DNA from: Nostoc sp. NMS2
Lineage (GTDB): Bacteria > Cyanobacteriota > Cyanobacteriia > Cyanobacteriales > Nostocaceae
Assembly (NCBI RefSeq): GCF_017115105.1
Contig: NZ_JABXKH010000064.1
Location: forward strand, 62,001 to 126,000
Direction of reading: 5' to 3'
DNA: 64,000 bases
Both the position numbers and the translations under genes were made by a program. Positions 19,985-28,580 of this stretch are shown one piece after another. Position 1 is the stretch's first letter; every line of letters starts with the position of its first letter. A model generated the notes under the pieces. That model did no database searches, was not told the origin of the DNA, and saw only the letters and a list, made by a program, of their open reading frames with translations.

Positions 19985-20380
19985 GAATGAGACTTCACAG
20001 GCACACCTCTCTGTTTCGGAAATTGCGATCAAAGCGACTCCAGTTTTTAAATTGTCATATTTAAATGTGATGTCTACGACGGGCATAGATGCAATAACAG
20101 GATGGTGGTAACAGTCGTTACAGCAAGGGATTTGACAACTTTGACAAAATGCTGGGTACTGATGTACCCGCGTCAATGTGGTGGCTTGTGAAAAAACCGA
20201 CACATTGGCATAACTGTAACCCTCTCGTATTTCCTACAGTTTTATATATGAGCTTTAGATGTGAGCATTATATGGGGCAAGTCTTAATTGATGAATGCCC
20301 AAAGATTTGTAAGCCAAGGCTAGCCTTGATTGCTGTGTCTGCGTTGTAATTACGGTGCAATACTACTCCCTGGAAAAGTC
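19985..20380. other. 396-base leader region of the HetZ-family gene
   Basis: No gene accepted here. It is non-repetitive and moderately AT-rich, so promoter and leader of the HetZ-family gene are likely inside. A Cys-rich minus-strand frame (19952-20203) overlaps the end of the YciO gene and lacks support. Confidence 0.5.
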
Positions 20381-21601
20381 ATGAAAGCTAACGTCATCAA
20401 TCTACCAAACTCTACACCCATTTTTGATAACCACCTTTCGACCGAAGAATTTTCAGACAGCAGCAGCGAAACCTTGATTGAATTGCTGTGTCAAGAAATG
20501 CAAGCACAAGTGAAGGCAGCACCCAGGTGCGTAGAAGCATTAGCAAATCGCATAGCCGTAGAAGTAGAACGCATTTGCGATAAAAGCTCCCGTATCCAAA
20601 CATCTGGGGAAATCAAATCCTGGCAGATTACGTTGGGAAGGCATCGGATGCACAAGTGCTTACGTTACTACCAACTAGGTTCCAAACAAGGGCGGGTGGA
20701 ATTACATAGCAATTTGGGTGCTATGGTTTACCGTCATGTAACTATAGCCGGCTCTGAGTTGGGTTTTGATGCTCGTTACAGCCTAATTGAAGATTTTTTA
20801 CAAGCATTTTATATCGAAGCTATCAAAGCTTTCCGCAGAGAAAACGAACTACCTAACGATCACACACCGCGTACTCAGCTGCAATTAGCTGAATATATGG
20901 CGTTTACAGAACAGTACGCCAAACGCCGCATCAATTTACCTGGTGGTGCAAATCAGCAATTGATTATCCTGCGGGCCCAAGGTTTTGCTCGTCGTCAGCC
21001 ACAAGAGACTACCGTGGACATTGAAATGGCGGTGGAATCTGCTAAGGGCGAAGAAGCAGAATCTTACCAGCGTAACTCGGCGGTGCAACAGTTGCGATCG
21101 CAGATGATTGCCCAAACTAATTTTGATCCATCTGAAGAATCAGAACGCGATCGCGTCATCACTGAATTGATGAAATATCTGGAGTCTCAAGGTCAATCTG
21201 ATTGTATGAACTACCTCAGCTTGAAACTTCAAGACCTCTCAGCCCCTGAAATTGACCAAATTCTCGGTTTAACCAGCCGTCAGCGCGATTATCTCCAACA
21301 ACGGTTTAAATACCACGTCGAAAAGTTTGCCAAACAACATCATTGGCAATTAGTACATCAATGGTTAGGCGCAGGTTTAGAGCAAAAATTGGGTCTATCT
21401 TCCCAGCAGTGGGAAATCTTTGTGAATCAACTCACAGAACAGCAACAGCAAATATTACAGTTAAAAAGTTCACGAGAAAGCGATCAAGCGATCGCTAAAA
21501 CCATCAAATGCACCCCCAAACAGTTACAAAAGCGCTGGACTCAACTCTTAGAACTAGCATGGTCTATCCGCAACGGTCATACTGAGGCACAAACAGGTTG
21601 A
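20381..21601 (+). CDS. HetZ-family protein (heterocyst differentiation-related)
   Basis: 406 residues from ATG 20381 (the frame is open from 20330 but the extra 17 codons look non-coding). The protein resembles HetZ and HetZ-related proteins of filamentous cyanobacteria: conserved blocks GRVELHSNLGAMVYRHV, SLIEDFLQAFYIEAIKAFRREN, RTQLQLAEYMAFTEQYAKRRI, and LSAPEIDQILGLTSRQRDYLQQRFKYHVEKF. The last block reads as a sigma-factor-like helix-turn-helix, fitting a DNA-binding regulator. hetZ is usually followed by patU; no patU is seen here, so this may be a paralogue rather than hetZ itself. Confidence 0.75.
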   Translation: MKANVINLPNSTPIFDNHLSTEEFSDSSSETLIELLCQEMQAQVKAAPRCVEALANRIAVEVERICDKSSRIQTSGEIKSWQITLGRHRMHKCLRYYQLGSKQGRVELHSNLGAMVYRHVTIAGSELGFDARYSLIEDFLQAFYIEAIKAFRRENELPNDHTPRTQLQLAEYMAFTEQYAKRRINLPGGANQQLIILRAQGFARRQPQETTVDIEMAVESAKGEEAESYQRNSAVQQLRSQMIAQTNFDPSEESERDRVITELMKYLESQGQSDCMNYLSLKLQDLSAPEIDQILGLTSRQRDYLQQRFKYHVEKFAKQHHWQLVHQWLGAGLEQKLGLSSQQWEIFVNQLTEQQQQILQLKSSRESDQAIAKTIKCTPKQLQKRWTQLLELAWSIRNGHTEAQTG

Positions 21602-22025
21602 AGCTAAGGCGAAATAACCAAAAAACATTATCGAAGCTTATAACTGGGACGAGGAGCGCGAATTTAGCTTATACACTAAGTAAAAAATTTCATTAATTCG
21701 TAGCCAATTCTTTGCGTACCTCTGCGCTTCCCTCTGCGCCCCTACCCTTCGGGAAGGCGAAGCGCCTATGCGTTTAAATTTCACCCCTCAATTCGCCACA
21801 ATCTTCCACAAATAACTCTTATCTGAATTACTAACTCGTTCCTCATCCAAATTATTAATACATTTGTATTTATTTAGTACAAAAATACCAATACTTTCCG
21901 ATTTTTCACCCATTAATCCAACCTTGTTTACATCAAAATAAAAAATTCATATTAAGCAACTGACCCTTTTTTACTACTTCTGTGAAATCCTATAATAAGC
22001 AGGACTTTTGGCAGAGGGATTTAGG
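21602..22025. other. 424-base spacer before the restriction endonuclease gene
   Basis: Contains a dispersed repeat around 21735-21775 (CCTTCGGGAAGG hairpin and GCGAAGCGCC) and AT-rich sequence. A consensus -10 hexamer TATAAT at 21991-21996 lies about 30 bases before the downstream ATG. Confidence 0.5.
21991..21996 (+). promoter_or_regulatory. -10 element TATAAT of the restriction endonuclease gene
   Basis: Exact consensus hexamer placed so that transcription would start near 22003, giving a leader of about 20 bases. No clear -35 TTGACA is present. A ribosome-binding site AGAGGGA follows at 22013-22019. Confidence 0.45.
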
Positions 22026-22502
22026 ATGGCTCTGACTCAAGGTGGACGGGCAAATAAGTCTGGGAATATTTTAGAAAAAAATGTAGAAGCAATCTTGAAT
22101 GGGTATAATTATTTCCAAGTAGGGAACTATGTCCCAAAAGAATTGATACTAAATGCTGCTTTATTGCCAAAGCGTTATGGAAAAGAAGTTTATATTGGAA
22201 CTGGAATTTATCATACCGATTTGAAAGTTGATTTTTATGTTGTTGGCTCACCTGCAATGCCATCTGGTTTAATTTTCGAGTGCAAATGGCAAGAAAGCCC
22301 CGGTTCGGTTGATGAAAAATTTCCTTACTTGAACATGAACATCCAGCACTATTACCCTGCACCAACTATCGTCATTTTAGGCGGTGAAGGGATGCGAGAA
22401 GGTGCAAGCAAATGGCTAAAAGCAAGAGTTAATGATAACCATAATTTATTAGCAGTTTATAGCTTAGACAGATTCATTGCTTGGGCAAATAAAAATCTTT
22501 AA
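22026..22502 (+). CDS. PD-(D/E)XK-type restriction endonuclease
   Basis: 158 residues from ATG 22026, chosen over the TTG at 22008 because AGAGGGA lies just before it. N-terminal GGRANKSGNILEKNV and the catalytic core D69 (KVDF) with E85-C-K87 (LIFECKWQ) fit the PD-(D/E)XK nuclease fold, in which the acidic residues hold the metal that cuts DNA. It converges with, and overlaps by 29 bases, a class D12 adenine methyltransferase, so the two form a type II restriction-modification pair. The recognition site cannot be read from sequence. Confidence 0.8.
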   Translation: MALTQGGRANKSGNILEKNVEAILNGYNYFQVGNYVPKELILNAALLPKRYGKEVYIGTGIYHTDLKVDFYVVGSPAMPSGLIFECKWQESPGSVDEKFPYLNMNIQHYYPAPTIVILGGEGMREGASKWLKARVNDNHNLLAVYSLDRFIAWANKNL

Positions 22503-23331
22503 AAGATGTAATTAATAGTTCGTCAACCATGCCTCTATTTTTTATATTGGAGTTAATTGATCGGGCCGCTTTGATTTTATAGGCTTCAAAATTGATATCC
22601 GTATAAATATTTCTAATAAATTCGCTCTCAGAATTACACACCATAACTTTAACACCACGACTTGCCAACTCTGCACAAGTATCTCTTAAAAGTTCTTGGT
22701 CTTTTTTACTAAAACGATTTTGACTATAAGCGGTGAAATAGCTAGTCTCACTGATAGGATGATAGGGTGGGTCAAAAAATACAAAGTCATCACTGCTAGT
22801 TGCATGATTTAGGACTTCTGTAAAATCTGCTTGTTTAATTTCTGCATGAGAAAGCGCTTCTGATGCAGCTTGCAGCAAAACCTCAGAACAAATATTGGGA
22901 TTTTCATATTTGCCTAAAGGCACATTGAATTTTCCCTGTGAATTGACTCGATAAAGACCATTAAAACAAGTCTTATTGAGATAAATTACACGAGCCGCTT
23001 TTTCTATATCAGTGCCACCAGAGTGGTTTCTGACACTATAATAATAATCTTTGTTATGTCGGATTTTATGCTCTTTCAATAGAGAAATTAATTCCTCAAC
23101 CTGGTCTCTAACACAACAATAAGTATTAATTAATTCGGCATTAATATCAGTTAAAATTGCTGTAGTTGGTTGCAGATAGAAAAAAACAGCACCACCACCT
23201 AAGAATGGTTCATAGTAATTTTTATAACTCTTGGGAAAATAAGGAATATATTGCTGTATCAACCTACTTTTACCCCCTGCCCACTTCAAAAATGGACGCG
23301 GGCTAGTTTCCTTGGGGATTTGAATTACCAT
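22474..23331 (-). CDS. DNA adenine methyltransferase, D12 class (Dam/DpnM type)
   Basis: 285 residues. FLKWAGGK at 14-21 and EPFLGGGA at 41-48 bind S-adenosylmethionine, DPPY at 187-190 is the catalytic N6-adenine motif, and the fold order is that of the alpha-group Dam enzymes. It protects host DNA against the convergent endonuclease at 22026-22502. Its 3' end overlaps the endonuclease 3' end by 29 bases, so the two transcripts are antisense to each other there. It could methylate GATC or a related site; the HIP1 octamer of this genome contains GATC. Confidence 0.9.
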   Translation of the reverse strand: MVIQIPKETSPRPFLKWAGGKSRLIQQYIPYFPKSYKNYYEPFLGGGAVFFYLQPTTAILTDINAELINTYCCVRDQVEELISLLKEHKIRHNKDYYYSVRNHSGGTDIEKAARVIYLNKTCFNGLYRVNSQGKFNVPLGKYENPNICSEVLLQAASEALSHAEIKQADFTEVLNHATSSDDFVFFDPPYHPISETSYFTAYSQNRFSKKDQELLRDTCAELASRGVKVMVCNSESEFIRNIYTDINFEAYKIKAARSINSNIKNRGMVDELLITSFKDFYLPKQ

Positions 23332-23496
23332 TTACTTGCGATTTAACTGAAAATAATCGTGACTAAATAAAGCCAATATAACCGACGAACCATATTTTAT
23401 ATTAGCTGGCTAATTTTCCGGCTGCATAGATTACAATTAAGTGGATAAAGCATATCAAAACAAACGTAAGTATATAACAAGGCAGTTTAGATTCAG

Positions 23497-23703
23497 ATGT
23501 TTGACGGATTTTGGGATAACGTCTTTCGCTACCCCCGGTACTTAATTACTATCGTCTTAGGGCTGTTTTTGAACACCTTTGCGCCATTAGTGCCCCTGTT
23601 GAAGCGCCCACTTACCTTGATCGCCCTCTTAGGTTTATTTGTGAGCAGCCTAGTCTTTCTTACTTTCACCCTACGGGCAATGCTGGGTTTGAGTGCAATC
23701 TAG
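23497..23703 (+). CDS. ycf33: Ycf33/DUF751 small membrane protein
   Basis: 68 residues, almost entirely two membrane helices (about 14-34 and 38-62) after a short WDNVFRYPRYL lead. This is the Ycf33 (DUF751) family found in cyanobacteria and some algal plastids; its role is not established. It lies 123 bases upstream of rbfA on the same strand and could be co-transcribed. Confidence 0.85.
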   Translation: MFDGFWDNVFRYPRYLITIVLGLFLNTFAPLVPLLKRPLTLIALLGLFVSSLVFLTFTLRAMLGLSAI

Positions 23704-23826
23704 ACTAGCGCTATATCGGGGCTATGCACTACAGACGGTTACTCTTGGCGTTGCTCTCGCTAAGTACTGTCTACCCAACTTGCATCTATTTTTGTTGTAC
23801 AACCTCTGTCAGGAGGCGAAATTTTT

Positions 23827-24246
23827 ATGGCTACAAATCGCCGGGTTTCCCGCGTTGCTGAATTGATCAAACGGGAAGTTAGCCAAATGCTGCTCAACGG
23901 CATCAAGGATGACCGTGTGGGTACTGGAATGGTAAGTGTGACTGATGTTGATGTTTCTGGCGATCTCCAACACGCCAAAATCTACGTCAGTATCTATGGT
24001 ACAGATGAAGCTAAGGTAGAAACAATGGCAGGCTTAAAGTCTGCCACAGGTTACGTCCGCAGTGAACTTGGGGCGCGGGTACGGCTACGTCGTACACCAG
24101 AAGTTATCTTTCTCGAAGATCGCTCCATAGAACGCGGTAATAAGGTACTGGCACTACTAAGCCAACTCAATCACGATCGTCCGCCAGAAAATCTGTTAGC
24201 AGTAGAAGACAGTACAGATGAAAATGATGAATCATTTAGTGAATAA
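23827..24246 (+). CDS. rbfA: Ribosome-binding factor A
   Basis: 139 residues, normal for RbfA. It binds the 30S subunit and helps mature the 5' end of 16S rRNA, especially in the cold. The KH-type fold is recognisable: [47 protein letters not shown] order, and [18 protein letters not shown]. The tail after residue 120 is acidic. A ribosome-binding site CAGGAGG lies 14-8 bases before the ATG. A stem-loop with a T-run follows the gene. Confidence 0.94.
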   Translation: MATNRRVSRVAELIKREVSQMLLNGIKDDRVGTGMVSVTDVDVSGDLQHAKIYVSIYGTDEAKVETMAGLKSATGYVRSELGARVRLRRTPEVIFLEDRSIERGNKVLALLSQLNHDRPPENLLAVEDSTDENDESFSE

Positions 24247-24307
24247 GTAACTTAAATAACAATGTAACTTCAGAACAATTAATCTCAGCAAATCCGCCAA
24301 ACAGTTT

Positions 24308-24335
24308 ACAGACGTGACTAGATCGCGTCTGTTTT
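24308..24335 (+). terminator. Factor-independent terminator after rbfA
   Basis: Seven-base-pair stem ACAGACG/CGTCTGT with an 11-base loop followed by TTTT, 61 bases after the rbfA stop. Confidence 0.55.
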
Positions 24336-24927
24336 AATGTAACCATAACCTACTTCAGCGATCGCTAGTTGCATTTATACGCCAAGCAATCACGACTTTA
24401 CTTAAGAAATTGTTAACAGATGCTAGAGCAAAAGCCTTCGTAGTGTACTTTAGCCGTTATGTTTTGCAACAGTTTATACCCTACTGTCTGACAAATATTC
24501 TTGTGTTGTTTACCCTTAGATAAATACCAGCAGTTCTATATCCGGCTTTAAGGTGACTATTTGATATGTAAACGATGCCTGCGGCATGCTACGCCTACGC
24601 AATATGAATTCTTCCCACCCAACAAATCTTGCCTAAATAGGACTAATGGCAAGACTTTCAGACTTGTTGCATAAAAACCATACAACCGCCATAGCAGGTT
24701 AAGTTAACTACTCGGAATTTTTTTTGTAAAGCGGATTTTTGAAAAATGTCAGGATTTGTTGACTTTCTTAACATTTCTTGAGATAATTTCAGGATATCTA
24801 GCGTCAAAATAAAAATAGTTCCGTATAGCAAACTACAAAATACTAGCCACAAGTCTAATTTCTGTAATGTTTGTTCCTAATTATTAACGGGAACACTATC
24901 GTAAGTGTTAATTTGTGAGTAAAAACC
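24336..24927. other. Spacer between the rbfA terminator and the DUF4327 gene
   Basis: AT-rich, with a GCGATCGC at 24358 and a short CTGCGGCATGCTACGCCTACGC repeat-type segment near 24583. A 64-codon minus-strand frame (24658-24852) is not supported. The promoter of the DUF4327 gene should be here. Confidence 0.45.
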
Positions 24928-25164
24928 ATGAGTGTGAATACGGTGCCTTCTATCAATTACTACTCTCTCGATTTAATTCAAGACGAAGCACGCCGACTGG
25001 TGCAAAAGGGAATGATTAGCCGACAACAGCCAATATATACCCTGTGCCAATACATTCCAGCGAGAGAGTGGGTTTGCGTTGAATGTGAATTAGAGAAATG
25101 TGACTTTTTGTTACGCGATCGCATTGGCGATCTAATTGGTCGTGAACAGTGGGACAACGACTAA
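24928..25164 (+). CDS. DUF4327 family protein
   Basis: 78 residues. A small cyanobacterial protein of unknown function recognised by SINYYSLDLIQDEARRLVQKG, ISRQQPIYTLCQYIPAREWVCVE and the C-terminal LLRDRIGDLIGREQWDND. It is probably soluble and all-helical, with two cysteines near the centre (YTLCQY and CVECE, plus KCDF). It stands alone between rbfA and a minus-strand gene. The 72-residue protein at 10698-10916 seems to be a distant relative. Confidence 0.82.
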   Translation: MSVNTVPSINYYSLDLIQDEARRLVQKGMISRQQPIYTLCQYIPAREWVCVECELEKCDFLLRDRIGDLIGREQWDND

Positions 25165-25414
25165 ATCAATGTTTGTATTTCGGCTTTGGGATTGGGGGTT
25201 AATTTTCGATGTGTGGATGTCACAGTCAACGATCCTACGCCCAATCTAGGGGATAATCTCTGGTTTTTAATGATTGCCCCATACAGAATCTTGCGTTTTT
25301 CATTAACACAAAAGCATTGGAGTCTGAATTTATACAGCGTTTCAAGTTAAATAAGGCATCAAAACCATTTTTTTGTATATCTGGTGCTACAGCTTGAGTT
25401 TAGTATGTAAATTC

Positions 25415-25620
25415 TGTGAAGCTCCTACATTGATCCGATAGAAGTGTAGGAACTTCACTTTGGACTCGCAATTGACAGCATCGTTTCCCTGAAGTAAATG
25501 ATGCTGTCAATTGCTGTTCAAAGGTAGAATCCGTCTTGAAAAGTTTGCTCAGTCGGGCTAACCGACAATAGAGGAAACCTCCGCAAGTAACTGGCTCAAC
25601 TTTCGCAAAATCCCAAATTT
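25415..25620 (+). ncRNA. Candidate structured RNA: several adjacent hairpins
   Basis: Between converging genes. An imperfect hairpin (25415-25429 with 25444-25458, 13 of 15 pairs), a perfect 15-base inverted repeat (25468-25482 with 25500-25514), then GTCGG/CCGAC (25552-25566) and GAGG/CCTC (25571-25581) enclosed by TTGC/GCAA (25545-25548 with 25583-25586), giving a three-way junction. No coding frame crosses it. Strand and transcription are unproven. Confidence 0.3.
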
Positions 25621-25675
25621 GTATAGGATTATTTGTTAAAAAATCTCTAAAAGCAGAGAAAAATTATATGAACGA

Positions 25676-26029
25676 TTATCCGACTTGCTCTAAATATTGA
25701 TTAATGTCTTCAATAATACGGGTAAGTTCAGCTTCAGTAGTCAAGCGGATGTTGACGTTGCGGACAGTCAGCAAAACTTTGGCTGCAAAAGGTGTTGGCC
25801 AGATATTAGGATTACAGAAAATTTCTAAAAATACTTCACCCGTATAACGATATTCCAGTGGAGGCTGAGGAGTGACTTTCCCGCCGCCAGGTGTGGGTTT
25901 AGCGGCGACAGCTTTCAGGCGCTCCATCAGTTGATCTGTCGCTGTCTTTAATTCTCGTGCTGCTTGGGGTGAAAAACTGAAGGAGACAGAACCTTCAATT
26001 AGGTTCAATGTTAGAGGAATTGAAGACAT
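25676..26029 (-). CDS. Conserved cyanobacterial protein of unknown function
   Basis: 117 residues, no signal peptide or membrane helix. It starts MSSIPLTLNLIEGSVSFSFSPQAARELKTATDQLMERL, has a Pro/Gly/Lys-rich loop near residue 45-56, and ends with two strand-rich segments and a helical tail (TEAELTRIIEDINQYLEQVG). I do not recognise a family with a known role. The reading frame has the codon use of the neighbouring genes. Alone on the minus strand, with no operon partner. Confidence 0.75.
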   Translation of the reverse strand: MSSIPLTLNLIEGSVSFSFSPQAARELKTATDQLMERLKAVAAKPTPGGGKVTPQPPLEYRYTGEVFLEIFCNPNIWPTPFAAKVLLTVRNVNIRLTTEAELTRIIEDINQYLEQVG

Positions 26030-26566
26030 AAGTTTTTATTAAAGCTTATTGATAAGTACTAATCTTACCGGAAGAAGAGACTTCGCCGCCGATATCTACG
26101 GCTGCGAAGCCCACTTTTTTGAATAGGACTTATGCAAAAAGGCTGTAAAAGCCTTGATTTACTGTAGGGGCAATTCATGAATTGCCCCTACATTTCGTAA
26201 TCAGGTAGTAAATAAAACTCACTAAGTTCGTCATTTATCCTGAGTAAGTACAGATATCTAATAGTCGTCATAATATCTTTGAATACAATTTGATCTGGAC
26301 TGGCTGGATGTATGAATAACAAAATTAATGAAAATATTCCTGTAATTAATGCTAAAAATCTGCTGTTATCTGTAAAGGCATTACTAATAGCTATAAAGCT
26401 TGTAGCTGTTGTTAGTTATAAAGAATCTCAACAAAATGGTATAAAAGATAAAGCCTATAGAGAGACTTAATTCTTACTGCGTAAGACTTTGATACATTTT
26501 ATTTGTGTTTATTTATGTTTTGAGTTCTACATTAGAAGTCATAGAACTTGATGTGATAAATTATCT
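26030..26566. other. 537-base spacer upstream of the CDF transporter
   Basis: Holds a copy of the GGGGCAATTCATGAATTGCCCC palindromic repeat type at about 26166-26190, seen again near 41980, and a short frame at 26312-26470 listed separately. The rest is AT-rich and shows no clear element. Confidence 0.5.
26312..26470 (+). CDS. Possible 52-residue small protein
   Basis: ATG 26312 to TAA 26468. The predicted protein has a polar start, a hydrophobic stretch of about 20 residues (LLLSVKALLIAIKLVAVVSY) and a charged tail. No clear ribosome-binding site and no recognised family. It may be real or chance. Confidence 0.25.
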   Translation: MNNKINENIPVINAKNLLLSVKALLIAIKLVAVVSYKESQQNGIKDKAYRET

Positions 26567-27469
26567 ATGGTTTACGATAACCGCGCCGAAGTGCGAAAGG
26601 TTTTAATTATTACCCTACTACTCAACCTGTTTGTAATGGGATTGAAGGCAGTTGTGGGCTACTGGACTGGTTCGTTGAGTTTGCTAGCTGATGCCTTGCA
26701 TAGTGTGACAGATAGCGCCAACAACGTTTTAGGATTAGTTGCGAGTAAATTTTCTTCACCACAACCCGATCGCGAGCATCCTTACGGACACAGCAAATTT
26801 GAAGCTGTGGGAGCGTTAGGAATTGCCTCATTTTTAGGAATAGCCTGTTTTGAAATTCTCCAAGGAGCAATCGAACGAATTCTCAAAGGTGGTGGTGAAC
26901 CTGTGAGAATATCGCCACCTGAGTTGTGGTTATTACTAATTGTGCTAGGTGTAAATATTTTTGTGGCATTTTACGAACGTGCTGTGGGTAAGCGGGTAGG
27001 TAGCTCAATTCTCATAGCTGATGCTACACATACCATGAGCGATATTTGGGTGACAATCTCTGTAATTGCCGGGTTGATAGGAGTTTGGCTAGGTTATCAA
27101 TGGATGGATCTGGTGTTAGCTTTTCCTGTCGCCTTGTTGGTATTTTGGAGTGGCTGGTCAGTTTTAAAAGAAAATTTGCCTTGGCTTGTGGATCAAATGG
27201 CGATCGCACCAGAAGCAATTCATGCGATCGCCACTTCTGTTCCAGGTGTAATTAACTGTCATGATATTGCTTCTCGCGGTGTTCTTGGTCGTCAGGTATT
27301 CATCGAAATGCATTTAATCGTAGATGCACCAGACGTAGAAACCGCTCACCACATCACCGAAGAAGTAGAAAGCCGATTAGAAGAAAAGTTTCGTCCAGTG
27401 AGGATTTTAATTCACGTCGAGCCACCAGCATATAAGTCTGAGCAAATTAGTTTTGAAACGAAGGGATGA
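26567..27469 (+). CDS. Cation diffusion facilitator (CDF) metal exporter
   Basis: 300 residues. Six membrane helices in the first 210 residues and a cytoplasmic ferredoxin-like domain after that. The metal-site motifs DALHSVTD (42-49, helix 2) and DATHTMSD (helix 5) with histidine and aspartate indicate Zn/Fe/Co/Mn export in exchange for protons. HPYGHSKFE between helices 2 and 3 is a family signature. Metal choice is not decided by sequence. The stop TGA at 27467-27469 falls within a GGGATGAGG repeat. Confidence 0.92.
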   Translation: MVYDNRAEVRKVLIITLLLNLFVMGLKAVVGYWTGSLSLLADALHSVTDSANNVLGLVASKFSSPQPDREHPYGHSKFEAVGALGIASFLGIACFEILQGAIERILKGGGEPVRISPPELWLLLIVLGVNIFVAFYERAVGKRVGSSILIADATHTMSDIWVTISVIAGLIGVWLGYQWMDLVLAFPVALLVFWSGWSVLKENLPWLVDQMAIAPEAIHAIATSVPGVINCHDIASRGVLGRQVFIEMHLIVDAPDVETAHHITEEVESRLEEKFRPVRILIHVEPPAYKSEQISFETKG

Positions 27470-27572
27470 GGGGGATGAGGGAGATGGGGAGCTCTTAGCT
27501 GGGAGCAAGGGAGAAGAGTTTTCCCCCTGCCCCCCGCCCCTCTGCCTCTTTTCCATACCCCATACCCAATGA
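27462..27572. repeat. G-rich/C-rich dispersed repeat (copy 4)
   Basis: GATGAGGGG units face CCCCTGCCCC units and end in CCCATACCCAATG, as in the other copies. It sits between convergent genes and supplies the CDF gene's stop codon. Confidence 0.75.
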
Positions 27573-27585
27573 CTGCATCTTTGCG

Positions 27586-27990
27586 TTAACTCTTACAAGA
27601 AGCAACCAAATTAGCAACGATCGCAACTAGTTCTCCTGGATCGACTGGTTTAGGCACATGAGTCTGAAAGCCTGCTTCTAGCGCACGGCTACGATACTCG
27701 CTATCACCATAAGCTGTTAAGGCGATCGCGGGGAGTTTTTCCCAAATATTAGGCTTCAGCGCCCGGATCTTACGGATAAGGGTGTAGCCATCTTCACCAG
27801 GCATAGCAATATCACAAATTAAGATATCTGGTTGCAACTCAGGTAGTACTTTCAATGCTACCGCCGCCGATGGAACTGCCATGACGGTGGCTCCATCAGC
27901 TTCTAACACGGTAGTAATGTAAAAGCGGCTATCGTCATCATCATCAACTACGAGGATGTTTAAGCCAGCAAGTGGGAGAGGAGGTTCCAT
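27586..27990 (-). CDS. Single-domain response regulator
   Basis: 134 residues from Met17 of the longer frame (28038), preferred because the receiver fold starts directly after it. A CheY-like receiver: DDDD near 16-20 for Mg, phosphoacceptor Asp60 in ILICDIAMPGEDGY, Thr92 and Lys114 as the switch pair. There is no output domain, so it acts by protein contact, probably downstream of a hybrid or separate histidine kinase that is not in the window. Confidence 0.88.
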   Translation of the reverse strand: MEPPLPLAGLNILVVDDDDDSRFYITTVLEADGATVMAVPSAAVALKVLPELQPDILICDIAMPGEDGYTLIRKIRALKPNIWEKLPAIALTAYGDSEYRSRALEAGFQTHVPKPVDPGELVAIVANLVASCKS

Positions 27991-28580
27991 AACATCTCCA
28001 TAAATGTTTATCAAATGAAAGTTATTTCTAATGAGCATGCTGGTTTTTTGTCTGTTACCACACCCTTAGTAATTTTACTGCGATCGCGCCTATTTTCCTA
28101 GACGATAATTCAATTTGTCTAACCACCATCTAATTGATGGTTAATTATTTGCTGGCATTTATGATGATTGAGTAGATAAAATTATGTTGGTGTTTAAATT
28201 TGGTTAAATTTAAAAAGTTCATTCTAATAAATAGTTGTGTTTACAAAATCATTTTGATAATCGCTGCCTTCTTTATTACTAAAAACTTGCGATTTTGATA
28301 GGACTTTTAAATTTAGTAACTATGACATTTTGCTAGGAAGCTAAAAATATCTAAATTGCATAAATTAAATCAAGCTCGTGTAGGGTAGGCATTTTGACCG
28401 CCATAACTATGTAATCTAAACGTAGAATACCTTACTAAACCCAAAAAACAGACAATGCCAAAACTAAAAATACATCAGGTTGGCATTGCCATTTTAAAAT
28501 ATGTGAATCTAAACTACCGCAAATAATCTCAATTATCCGAAAGAGTGATGAGCTTTTAGTTAAGTCAACTCAAAACCTGA
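27991..28580. other. 590-base spacer between the response regulator and guaA
   Basis: AT-rich, one HIP1-like GCGATCGCG near 28080. I see no inverted repeat, terminator or coding frame that stands out. It must hold the response regulator promoter. Confidence 0.45.

Noticed and set aside
19952..20203. Cys-rich minus-strand 83-codon frame
   Set aside because: Overlaps the YciO gene end, no ribosome site, cysteines come from GCAGCAGCAG-type sequence.
24658..24852. 64-codon minus frame after rbfA
   Set aside because: Lies in AT-rich spacer, no ribosome site, hydrophobic composition from T/A runs.
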